Assembly: GCA_019843655.1 (NCBI GenBank)
Contig: JACDQD010000006.1
Coordinates: 20,726,246 to 20,790,245, forward strand
Source of the DNA: Lethocerus indicus
Taxonomy: Eukaryota; Arthropoda; Insecta; Hemiptera; Belostomatidae
Direction: 5' to 3'
Length of the DNA: 64,000 nt
In this document: piece by piece, positions 10,951-20,340 of the stretch
Layout: each line of letters opens with the position of its first letter
Position numbering within the stretch: position 1 is the stretch's first letter
The notes under the pieces: model-generated
Told to the model about the DNA's origin: nothing
Databases searched by the model: none
The model's input: the letters and a program-made list of their open reading frames with translations, nothing else
Position numbers and translations under genes: made by a program

Positions 10951-13900
10951 GTCGGCTGCGTCACAATACAACGCGAATAATCGCTAAAGCCCCTTATAGC
11001 CACGACCTCATTCCCTCCCCAACCCGATATGGGATGGAACATTAGGCGTGACACCCTCACAACAACGCGCTCCTCCTCAACAACAGACGCAAAGATTTCG
11101 ACATTAAAATGTTGTCTTCCCGCTGATATTTCTTGTCCCGTTACTCAGTCATTTGCTTTCGCGAAATACTCACTTCCAGGATTGCAGAAAACAAAAATGT
11201 AAATTAGGTTATTACAATTCGATTATATAAAAGGTATCCCATCTGTTTGAGATTATATACAACCGTTATTGTTATATATCGTAAAAGCCCGTAAATATAT
11301 AGTGTATCGCCAGTGGAGTCTGTGGGACATAGCCTTACATTTCCAGATGTTCGATTTTTGCCGAAAAGTAATAACTGCATAGAATTCAGTCGGGAGGTAC
11401 ATCTCTCTTCTTTCTTATTCCAACTATCGATCACCGAAGCCCAAGATGAAATTCTGCCCGCACTGCAAGTATGCCCCGGGCGTTTGGTACCGTTCAAACT
11501 TGAATCAAATTTTTTATTTCCCGGCACGCAACACTTTCAAACTGGGCACAAGTATGGGGCAGCAAAGTAACAAAGTTTACCGTAAGTTTGAGTTGGGGGG
11601 CACTTTCTTTTTCCCGGACTTTCTTTTGTGCCGGCATCGAAAAATTCGTGTCCCGATCCATTGATCCCCTTCATTGTTCCATCGGCCGCGCTTATCATTA
11701 CTGAGTTTACGGGCCGTTATTTGCTCTTTTGTGCGTTCACTAATATCATTAATTTTTTGCGAAACTGTTATTGGAGCTGGTTCCGACATCGTTTTACGTC
11801 AATGTGAAAAGTGTTCCGGCCCAGAATCCGGCTCGATTCTGATAGCAGAACTTACTACAACGATAGTTACTCTCTATCTCTCTCGGCATTTGTACAGAAC
11901 AAAATAATAACTATCATAAAATTTATATTTATCAGAAGATATGGACGATGAACTGGCAGTGAACATCTGAGGCTAGTTGTAAATGTGGTACAGTATTCAT
12001 TGAACGACGACACGGACTTCTGCGGATGTTTTACTCAGGCGCGAAGTTTGGTTAAAAGCTTGTCGCCATGGGAAAGGAAATGGGATAGGGTCGAGCAGTT
12101 GTGTAGCTCTTGGATTTACAGTGGATAGAGTTGGTGAAGACACTCGCCTGCAATATTTCCACAGTACGCAATATTGCCCACGGTATCGGTCCCGCATTTA
12201 AACCCACGTGTTTCTCCCGCCCCGAAACAATTTCAGCCCTTCGAAAAACAGATGTCTTCCTCCAACCGATTTCGGGGAAACGAAAATGACAACATTTCAT
12301 TCTGAAACAAATACATCGAAACCAGACATTTGAGAAAATAGCCCAGCGTTTGCGTAATCATTCACTCTCAATTTATCTTGAATTGAAGCCTTGAATTTAT
12401 AAATAATATTTGTAACAATAACGTTCAAAACATTAATTAGTTATTTAGAATTGTAACTGTATTTTGGTCTTATTTTTAGTTCTTATTTGGAATATTTCCC
12501 GCGTTAGTTGAATCATGACAGACGATCGTTGTGGTTCAGCATAACTTTATAACTTCGGTGGCTGAAAGATAATCGCAGCATTAATGGACCTGTTACGTAA
12601 GGACGAACGGCGCGATCTGCCGGGTTTTTATGAGCAGGGGAGGGTTTGAAGAGAACTGAGAGGGGAGGGTCGAGTGTTCACTCGAGTGAGCATTCCCCTC
12701 CCTGACAAGCCCTGAAGTATCCGTCCTCGAGATATTATTATATGATTAGATGTTAGGACATAAATCGATTGGACGATTTATTCAAATTGATTCCGTTCGA
12801 ATTGAAAAAAGGAGTCCGTGAGCCGCACACTTAGATCAACATCGATGATCATTCCGTGGGTAGTAAGAGAGCACTGCTAAATTTTTAGATGATCTAAATT
12901 CAAATAGAAATACTACATGACAATCGAGGTTACCACGAAACCTAGAAAACATATTCTCCCGTATTGTTTTCTTACATTTTTATTTTAAGGTTTTCTGGTT
13001 ATATATTCCTTGAATAACGCCTTTCAAAGGTAAAAATGAGTCCCGTAGGCGTATAAACGCGCTTATGTTGTTAACTCAGCCGTGCAAGATCCACAATGGA
13101 ATCAAGTGAGCGAAAGTTTAAAGGAAATTCTTCTTAATCTCGGAATTCTCAAATATTTTCGAGAAAAAGTACTTCTATAGAGAAAAGTTTGAATATTTTA
13201 CGCTCTACAATAATAATACGCTCTAAATGCGATTCTTCTCTTGTGGATAGAATGTATTAATTTTTTCCATTAATCCTCGCGTGAATAATTGTGATCACAA
13301 GACACTCCAAACGGTTTTAGTCTGAGTTTCTGCAGGACTAAAAATAATGCTACTTCTGAGAAGAGTTTGAAAACAATTATATCACTTAGAATTTTTCAAG
13401 AGTATTGATGTTGACTTTTAATAGGGAATCAGTGGTACGTTTATTTAGTATAACAGAAAAATTCTCGGCGTCATTGAAATTCAACAGTTGTCGAATTTCA
13501 CGGTCGATGAATGCTAATACATTTCAAGGCAAGATATACGACAAGGCTGAAGGGAGTAAAGGTGAATGAAACATTGCCCATACATTGGAGGATATTGCGT
13601 ATTGGAGGGTCACCCCCCACGCGACCCAACCACTTCCTAAATAAGCTTCAAGGACAACCGATCGTGTATCATGTTCGAATTTATTGCCCTCGTATATCAA
13701 ATTCGGGCCTTTGGCTTATCGGGCCGAAGTCAGTTTCGTCAGTACAAAATAAGCGTTTCAGCTTTTAAATTCGCGGTTTATACATCGATGTGATAGCTTT
13801 AATTAAACTCGTAATAAGCTTCAATTATTCCCCATCGACCCTAGCATTCCATCAGTGGCAGTGTTAACAGGATTCTCAGTCGGAATGCGACTGACTCTGG

Positions 13901-14002
13901 TGAGAAGTCCACTGATAACCGCACCCAATATCAGGGAGAGATAAACTAAAACCTCGGAGTTATTTGTTTACAAAACCGGTGACTTAAAATGATTATTTAT
14001 CT
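10951..14002. other. Non-coding stretch, no gene supported
   Basis: Short frames at 11204-11907 and 11997-12300 overlap on both strands and show no family resemblance. GC-rich patches occur near 10951-11060 and 12590-12720. No repeat family member was found. Confidence 0.5.
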
Positions 14003-14378
14003 ATTCCGGGTGTGGGGTTCCACCAAGACATCCGACATCGCTCGCATCCAGAGATTCCAATCGAAAGTTCTTCGCACCATCCCTAATGCTCCCTGGTATG
14101 TTTCTAACCACACAATCCACCATGACCTCAACATACCGACAGTCGACGAAGTCACAAAATCGCGGTTCCTGAAGTTCCACTCCCGCCTTTCTCCTCATCC
14201 TAATCCACTCGTTCAGTCCCTTTCCTCTCTTACCCGCCCATTATCCCCACCGCGACGGCTTAAACGCCACTGGCCCAGAGATCACCTCGGACTGTGGTTA
14301 AATCATGTCAAAAAGCGCCATCATTGGGTGGTTTCTTTATCGAAACACGTGAAAAAGTAAAAAAAAAATTCTGGGTGT
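14003..14378 (+). mobile_element. 5'-truncated Jockey-like non-LTR retrotransposon with TSD
   Basis: The insert (about 14014-14367) is bounded by near-identical 11-bp direct repeats at 14003-14013 and 14368-14378 (one mismatch) and ends in an A run just before the downstream repeat. This is the signature of target-primed reverse transcription. Residual ORF2 codes for the C-terminal region after the reverse transcriptase domain, with motifs such as IARIQRFQSKVLR and NAPWYVSN typical of insect Jockey-type proteins. The frame is open to a TAA at 14358-14360. It reads past the point where the other copies stop because the TAG seen in the 19.6-kb copy is TGG here. About 55 bp of 3' UTR present at 42.7 kb is missing. 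Too short to be autonomous. Confidence 0.92.
14014..14360 (+). pseudogene. Residual ORF2 C-terminus of Jockey-like retrotransposon
   Basis: About 115 in-frame codons remain from the extreme C-terminal end of a non-LTR ORF2; the endonuclease and reverse transcriptase domains are absent. Recognisable pieces in order are IARIQRFQSKVLR, NAPWYVSNHTIH, LNIPTVDEV, FHSRLSPHPNPLVQSL and PRRLKRHWPRDHL. The last roughly 20 codons are a read-through extension into former 3' UTR. The fragment has no start codon of its own and is inactive. Confidence 0.9.
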
Positions 14379-14864
14379 AATAGATGGTCCTGTCTCTGAC
14401 GAATTTTCGTGCCGTAGAAAGTAACAACGGTTACAAATATCGGACAACCCTAATAACCTCCTTTCTATATGGATTTGCTTCAGAAGTAATTTAGGTATTG
14501 CCTCGTTAGGCGGACAACTGGAGCCAGTGCTTATGAGACGAGTGAAGAGGCGGATCGTTAGGAGTGGCGGGGGAGGGGACGGAAACTTAATTCAAATTGG
14601 GAGCAACTAAACAGCAGGGCTCCCGGAGCTCGGTGGAGAGTTAACGCAATTTGTGTTCCGTAGGTGGGTAGGGTAGCGGGTGGACACGCTCTCTCACAGC
14701 CCCAAGGTAAATAAACATGTTTGCCGTCGGGTTAGTAGAGAGTTTGTAGAGGGCGTGGTCATCGCTCCCCGGCTCTCTGTTAGTCAGGTCGGGTAATAGA
14801 GGGGGCGCCTTTTTCCACTGCTCTGTTGCCTTGGCGACCCTGCCGCATCGATTACCACCGGCAG
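14379..14864. other. Non-coding stretch upstream of candidate exon
   Basis: GC content rises from about 14520 onward. A pyrimidine-rich stretch at 14808-14830 followed by an AG-free interval up to 14862 resembles a branch point and acceptor region for the candidate exon that follows. No other feature was seen. Confidence 0.4.
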
Positions 14865-15138
14865 GCACAGGCCCAGGGCCCCACCACCACCGCCACCACC
14901 GCCTCCACCGCCTCCAGCTACGGCCCCTCAGTCTACCGTCAGACGCGACACAGCCAACCGCCTGCCACTCGACGCTCGACCCCCGACAGAGGACGCCCCC
15001 GACACGCCGACCGCCCCTCAACCCCGTTCATCAGCACGCCTGTCTCCCCCACGAGGTAAATCCAACCTTCAACCATTCGCACCTACCATTCCCATCAGGC
15101 TAGCGCACATTTCGTGCCCGATATCATCGATAGAGTTC
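14865..15138 (+). CDS. Candidate proline-rich internal exon (hypothetical)
   Basis: One frame is open from 14800 to the TAA at 15154-15156. A pyrimidine tract (14808-14830) and AG-free interval lead to CAG at 14862-14864, a plausible acceptor. Donors are GTAAAT at 15056 or the consensus GTAAGT at 15139. In this frame a run of about 12 prolines is coded by CCA, CCG and CCT with variation only at the third base, which supports this frame over the overlapping Thr/Ala and His frames, which are also open. Beyond the prolines comes an S/T/P/R-rich segment with motifs RLPLDARPPTEDAPDTP and RLSPPRGKSN, likely disordered. No domain or gene is recognised. GC bias alone can leave several frames open, so this may be false. 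Confidence 0.35.
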
Positions 15139-16081
15139 GTAAGTGTCCCGTCTTAAACGTCATCCTCGTGGCGCAATCTGGACAGTCACGCCGATTATCC
15201 GGCCTCCGACCCGGCTTCGATGCGTTGACGCGAATCGGTACTGTCAATCTCTCAGGATAAGGTACAAATTTGTGTGCGCAGAGCGAACGTAGTATGGAAG
15301 CATCATCTGCCTGTATCTAACGAGCGAGACGCCTACACGTGAGATATTGTCAAATAATATTGTGATTCAGCGCGCCCGACATCGTATTTAATTATTTCAT
15401 ACAAATACTTCTCAGATGTATCATGCCATACATATTATATTTTTTCATGCTTACGTGCCTAACCATGACTGCATGTAGACATAATACATAAATTCAAATT
15501 CCATCTTTTCAACCTTTTCAATGTTCTAAAGTCCTTTTACTCAATCGAGACTTAATTATACTACTTGATGATAATGCATTAAATCTGTAAGAAAGTCAAA
15601 CAAAATATCAAATTTTTTACTGTAAAGATTTAAAGGTAATTTCGTTTTAAGAAATTCGTTGATTATGTCCTATATTTAATATAATAACTGTACGACATGT
15701 CTCGTTGAATACGAATTTATCGAAAATATTTTTTCGAGTATTGTATTTTTTATTATGTCGGAGTTTTGGACACGTTCCGGTCTTTCCGGACGGTCGTAAA
15801 CTGTACACGAGGAAACCGAGGATATACGGTATTGTTTTGTGGAACTGGACCAAAGATATCGCAGTTCTCGGCCAAGTCTTGTGACAACATATTGAATGGT
15901 TGGCCGTTGGGGACAGAATCCCGTTTAACCCCGGGCTTCGGTTTCGACGCTGATACCGGACAACCGGAAGTTTCCTTTAGTCTCCGGCCGGGTGGGGGCG
16001 GGGGTAGAGGTGCGGCTTCACCGGCCCCTGACTTCCGCCCCCCCGAGGATTGTTACTCCGACTCCCGGGGTGGGCTTCCGA
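15139..16081. other. Non-coding stretch
   Basis: GC-rich around the candidate exon, then AT-rich at 15360-15760, then a GC-rich island at 15770-16160. The 122-codon frame at 15766-16134 ends in glycine-rich, GC-driven sequence and is not supported as a gene. Confidence 0.5.
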
Positions 16082-16116
16082 CCGCTCGCATCACTGGTGG
16101 TTCGCCACCCGAGCGG
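16082..16116. other. Nested GC-rich hairpin with TTCG loop
   Basis: Outer arms CCGCTCG (16082-16088) and CGAGCGG (16110-16116) enclose a perfect 5-bp stem GGTGG/CCACC closed by a TTCG loop (16101-16104). The 35-nt structure sits in a CpG-rich island. It is single-copy here; a function is not evident. Confidence 0.5.
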
Positions 16117-16414
16117 CACTACGGGCATTGTTAGAACGCGGCCCGCACTTTGAAGCCTGACTCGCAACAATGAACGTGAATCCGTAAATTGTTACGGGTA
16201 ATTTTCCTGTAACTCATATTGACGAAATTGAGACGTATCTGGCTTGGAGTAATTTAACGGTATCCAAAGAGAACGGATGATTCTCCTTTTGGTGTTTAGA
16301 ACATAAAACAATTATCATAATCATTATTTGTATTAAATAAGAAGAGGCGGTAAACTTTTTTCGGTATTTTACATTATTATTAATAAATGTATTAAATTTC
16401 ATATTTAAACTTAC

Positions 16415-16925
16415 AAATTTTATTCATTAATGGTCATAAGTTGGTTGCGTAAGATTATAATTAAAAAATAAAACGTTCGGAAAAAGGCTGGTTTATGATG
16501 GTACGGGTAACACGGGGCCGATGCCCGACCCGCGAAGCACACGGCTATCTGGTCGGTGTAGCGGCTCTGCTGCGCCGTCCTCGTTAAATTAAACCTTTTG
16601 TTTCCCGTACTCATCCCCGTTGACTGGGACTTGACGAGCCCTTTCCGAACAAACGTGATGGTCCGGGGGCGGCGGCGGGAGGCGGGAGCGGTGGCGCTGG
16701 GACGGGGGCGGGGAATATTCCGACGCAACTCGCAAGAGTTAATTGGATACCCGCGGGCCGTACACTATCCCGTCCTATTCTTTTCCCCTCCACTCAACAT
16801 TTCTACTCAGATTAAAATTCATTCTCGGCTTTACACGCGGTTATTTGAATTCCCCACGGTTTCGTCGGTTTATTATCGGATTGGACTTCATAATATTTTG
16901 CACTTGATAATTGTTTCCTGATAAA
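16415..16925 (+). mobile_element. HR repeat copy F (long tail type)
   Basis: Aligns by eye with 18735-19205 and with the reverse complement of 28985-29400, in the same order: an AT-rich lead-in, a CGGAAA motif, a GGTAC box, the hairpin (16512-16578), then a tail through GACTTGACGAGCCC and AATTAAAATTCATTC to CTTGATAA. This is the most diverged copy, with several G/C expansions near 16660-16710. The open frames over it (16420-16728 minus, 16598-16921 plus) are shadows of the repeat. The element class is not recognised. Confidence 0.75.
16512..16578 (+). other. HR hairpin, copy F (degenerate, 67 nt)
   Basis: Outer arms ACGGGGC and GCGCCGT still pair except at one position. The inner stem has shrunk to CCGACC/GGTCGG with a long loop. 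Position relative to flanks is the same as in copies D and E. Confidence 0.6.
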
Positions 16926-18349
16926 TGTGTAACTGCATTAAATAAATATCAATCTTATAACGCGTAATAAAATATTTTGAAGTAAATAGATTGGGAGAAG
17001 ACAAACGCCACCAAAGAAAATATGTTTTGAAAAACTGATGTTAAAAATGAAATACTTTAATTTCTGTTTGGAGGTGGCGCTGCGATTTGGGACATCACCA
17101 TATAATTGTATCTTCGCTTCTTATATGAAATACCTACTAGGGTGTTCCCGAAAGGTTTTGGAAATTCAAGGCAGATTTCAGCTTCTTGCCGTAAAGTAAA
17201 TTAATTGGTCCTTATGTCCCTTGCTGATTCAGCATCCTGTCTGTCACTTTCACCGTTCGCCTACTCTCACGGAGAAGCCGAAAATGGTTTATCAGAGAAT
17301 ACAATCGGGAATTCTACGTGAGGATGATTACGTCACTATGCTTTTTCACAAATGCCGTCCAGAAAATAGAATGGAATAAAAAATATGTCGCTGCATTACT
17401 GACGCGATCGTTTTGAAGGTGGCGTTCTAGATTTGGCTAATGGAGAGACATCACGTTCATTTCTGCCTCATACTAACGCAAGTTATGGGGATGAATCCAC
17501 CGTGATCCATTAGTGGTATGAATCCGGCCATATAATCGGATATGAATGTCCATCTTTTTTTTATCGTTTTTACTCGCATAATAATATATGTAAATCTAAT
17601 CTGCCTACAAATTTCCTGATTCTTCGGCCGGCCATACCCAGTATTTTCACATTAAAACAAGACCGTCTAAATTATTGCGCGCTATTAAGAGAGAATGAAC
17701 GTGAAAAGGTCATAATTATAAATTACCTTCCAGATCATTTTGAAAATTCGAATCGACTATTACAGAACAGTAAAAAGACCTCCTCCGATCAAATTGTCTG
17801 ATTGTACTGTAAAAAATGCGTGTTCAGAAACAATGTTTACTGGTAAACATCTTTTAACTGTGCAGAATCATTGATCGGAATCATTTCCACAATTAATGAA
17901 ACCACTTCACACAATCAAGTAATTCGCTGCCCTCCAGTTTTGAATGTATCTTGTGAAACTCGGTTAATAGAGCTGAATATAAAACGGGTCCTTCAATTAA
18001 ACGTTCACCGGTTTTTACGTTTATTATTTTTTTTCAATTGAGCCGAGCGAGCGGAAGGAAATATGTGGCGAACGAAAATAATTGTAGATGAAAGAAAAAC
18101 ACCGAAGCGGAAATAGAGAAATTCCAGAGCGGGTCCCCTTTTTACACTGGAGCAAAATGATGCTTCAAAGCTTCTTTATTCGAGGACGATCATTTTCGTA
18201 ATTACTGTGGCAGGAAAAAAAACAGAAACGTACTTGTGCCTTGAAACTAATTTCTGGAATAACGTTTTCAATTTTACAATGAATCTTCAAAAGAATTTTT
18301 CATGTTAAATAATAGTCGCAAATATTTTCTATTCTTTAAAATTCGTTCA
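16926..18349. other. AT-rich stretch with possible decayed element
   Basis: Two loosely similar GGTGGCG...ATTTGG...GACATCAC segments occur at about 17070-17100 and 17418-17455. Between them a 'GGTGTTCCCGAAAGGTTTTGG'-like run (from about 17152) recalls termini of some insect DNA transposons. No inverted terminal repeats or transposase could be confirmed. The rest is featureless. Confidence 0.3.
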
Positions 18350-19210
18350 TTATATTTATCTTAGGCTTATAACGAGTTCTATATTAATAAAAGTTTATTT
18401 TACGTTGAGTCTACACATTTTTTAAATAAAGTAACAACATATATTATCCAAAATATTACCATTACAACATATCGTGCGGAATGCATGAGAGAAGTGGTCA
18501 CATCACTAAAGTTTTCAAACACATTTAGAGTTTTATAACCGGTCAGTGAGCATTTTTTAACGAGCCATGTTAATTTCAATAATGTGCAACAAGTTACTCA
18601 TTCCTATATTTTATGAATGTGGACTCTATACATTAACAAATTAACGGTGCCGGGGTTGTTGAACAAATCTCGATCCTACGTTTTTTTGCTTTTATTTTAT
18701 TGAACCCCTTAATAATGTACTGGCTGTAAAATTTATTCGGTACAAATATTATTTATTAATAACGACAACATTGTTGGGTAACATAATTCAAAAAATAGAA
18801 CGGAAACATAGTAGTTGCTTTGTCATGGTACGGGGAACACGGCGCTGATGCACGACCCGCCAGATACGTCTGTCTGGCGGGTCTAGCGGCCCTTTCGCGC
18901 CGTACTTGTTAAATTAACCCTTTTGTTTCCTGTACTCGCCCCTGTTGACTAGGACTTGACGAGCCCTTTTTGAGGACGAACGTGATGTTCCGCGGCCGGT
19001 ATTGGGGCAATATAACGATGCAAATCAATGCGTTAATTGGACATCCATACTATCGCGTCCTATCCCCACCTACGAACGATATTTCTAATCGAATTAAAAT
19101 TCATTCCTTGTTATACACGCGGTTATTTTAATTCCTCACATGTTTCGGTGGTTATTATTGGATTGGATCGTGCTAAATTCAAATCATTATAATATTTAGC
19201 TCTTGATAAC
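18350..19210 (+). mobile_element. HR repeat copy D (most complete)
   Basis: Matches the reverse complement of 28985-29545 from a GCTTATAACGAG lead (about 18365) to CTTGATAAC (about 19208). Relative to copy E it contains about 250 extra bases at 18465-18742, so either D received an insertion or E lost a segment. The head contains a near-perfect hairpin (18839-18903). No coding frame is visible. It lies in the same orientation as copies F and B within 4 kb. Confidence 0.8.
18839..18903 (+). other. 65-nt HR hairpin, copy D (best paired)
   Basis: Outer stem ACGGCGC (18839-18845) with GCGCCGT (18897-18903), 7 bp. Inner stem ACCCGCCAGA (18855-18864) with TCTGGCGGGT (18873-18882), 10 bp, with an 8-nt loop. 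Both stems are perfect Watson-Crick. Confidence 0.85.
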
Positions 19211-19589
19211 AGAGTTACTAATACATATGTAAAAGAGAGACGTGAATCCCCATGCATATAACACTCATCAGTTTTATAACATTTATAAAATTTTCATACT
19301 CATACTCCCCCAGACTGTCGAATTAATCTTATTTCAGAACTGCCGCAATGACTCGAACGCACCTCTTGAGCTTGGGTTTACCCTCTTCCCTACCATCGTG
19401 CGTGCGGCTATTGAAAAATGGCTTTTGTTGTACATTAGGTTCAGGAACGGATAATATGGAATGCTAAAAATTAATGGACTGTGAAAAACATGTTCATTAT
19501 TCAGCATGCAGCAATCGGGAATTTCCGATGGTATATTAGATATATGAATATAAACAATGAATATACGTAATATTACGAAGGCATGATAT
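19211..19589. other. AT-rich non-coding stretch
   Basis: AT-rich spacer between HR copy D and the retrotransposon fragment. Nothing recognised; the 70-codon frame at 19242-19454 has no family features. Confidence 0.5.
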
Positions 19590-19976
19590 TTCTTTTACTT
19601 TTTTATTTTTGCACAATCAAATTTACAGTCATAAGTACCATTGATACATGTCTACTTTTTGACACGATTTAACTACTGTCCGAGGTGGTCTCTGGGCCAG
19701 TGGCGTTTAAGCCGTCGTGGTGGGGATAGTGGACGGGTAACCGAGGAGAATGACTGAACGGGCAAATTAGGATGAGGAGTAAGGCGGGAATGGAAGTTAA
19801 AGGACCGGGATTTCGCGACTTCGTCGACTGTCGGTATGGTCATTATGAATAGGAAACATACCAGGGAGCATTAAGGATGGTTCGATTGGACTTTCGATTG
19901 GAATCTCTGGATGCGAGCGATGTTGGATGTCTTGGTGGAACCCCATAGTTCTATACCGTATGTCCATGTCGGTTTA
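19590..19976 (-). pseudogene. Broken Jockey-like retrotransposon fragment
   Basis: The minus strand carries the same ORF2 C-terminus and 3' UTR as the 42.2-kb copy, from the TWTYGIELWG region (about 19976) down to the GATTGTGCAAAAATAAA tail motif and a degraded A-rich end (about 19590). It is inactivated by a one-base insertion near 19885 (AAAGTCCAATCG against AAAGTTCTTCG), a deletion of about 13 bp in the APWYVSN...LNIP segment, and loss of about 48 bp of 3' UTR. It retains the TAG stop after DHLGQ that the 14-kb copy has lost. No TSD is visible; its truncated 5' end abuts HR copy B. Confidence 0.92.
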
Positions 19977-19979
19977 ACT

Positions 19980-20340
19980 AGAACGGAAAAATAGTGGCTG
20001 CTTTGTCATGGTACAGGAAACACGGCGCTCATGCACGACCCGCCACGTACGGCTGTCTGGCTGGTCTAGCGGCCCACTCGCGCCGTACTTGTTAAAATAA
20101 CCATTTGTTAATCTGACCTTCCTATGCTAGGACCATGTTTTATTATACTGGAATAATTATTAATCTTTCGAAAATTAACGTTACCATTAAAATTATTTTA
20201 CTGGTCGATTTATTTGAGAAATAATGTTTACGTTGTTATGAACGGAATTTAAGTCGAGAATAATTTATATTTCTTATTTACTGATGCAAAACTTGTTTAA
20301 AATAAATAACTGAAAATATACTTATTACAAAAAAATGGTA
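19980..20340 (+). mobile_element. HR repeat copy B (head plus short tail type)
   Basis: The head (about 19980-20105) matches copies D and E, including the AGAACGGAAA motif and the hairpin. After TTGTTAAAATAACC the sequence switches to a tail shared with copy A (minus strand, 2325-2530) and with 37818-37900, ending in CTTATTACAAAAAAAT. HR is therefore mosaic: one head, two different tails. Copy B lies directly against the truncated 5' end of the retrotransposon fragment. Confidence 0.8.
20022..20086 (+). other. 65-nt HR hairpin, copy B
   Basis: Perfect outer arms ACGGCGC (20022-20028) and GCGCCGT (20080-20086). The inner stem ACCCGCCA/TGGCTGGT has one mismatch. Spacing is again 65 nt. Confidence 0.75.

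Noticed and set aside
10537..10971. 144-codon proline-rich minus-strand frame
   Set aside because: The proline run is explained by a GA-rich trinucleotide tract on the plus strand; no splice or domain support for the rest.
11446..11664. Frame starting with a CPHC motif that suggests a zinc-binding domain
   Set aside because: Only one CxxC pair, no second ligand pair at a sensible distance, and competing open frames on both strands.
15766..16134. 122-codon plus-strand frame
   Set aside because: The second half is glycine/proline text typical of GC islands; no domain or splice evidence.
17070..17455. Possible DNA transposon with GGTGTTCCCGAAAGG terminus
   Set aside because: No matching inverted terminus, target duplication or transposase motif could be found by eye; kept only as a comment in the stretch description.
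17732..17745. AGATCATTTTGAAA, identical to part of the insect bantam microRNA
   Set aside because: The first bases of the mature sequence and the 3' part do not match, and no precursor hairpin surrounds it.
18839..18903. Hammerhead ribozyme in the HR hairpin (CTGATG and GAAA strings are present)
   Set aside because: The CTGANGA core is not complete on either strand and the GAAA box is not correctly placed relative to the stems.
18839..18903. tRNA-like fold (7-bp outer stem, about 65 nt)
   Set aside because: No D arm, no T arm with TTCGA, and no A or B box inside the module.
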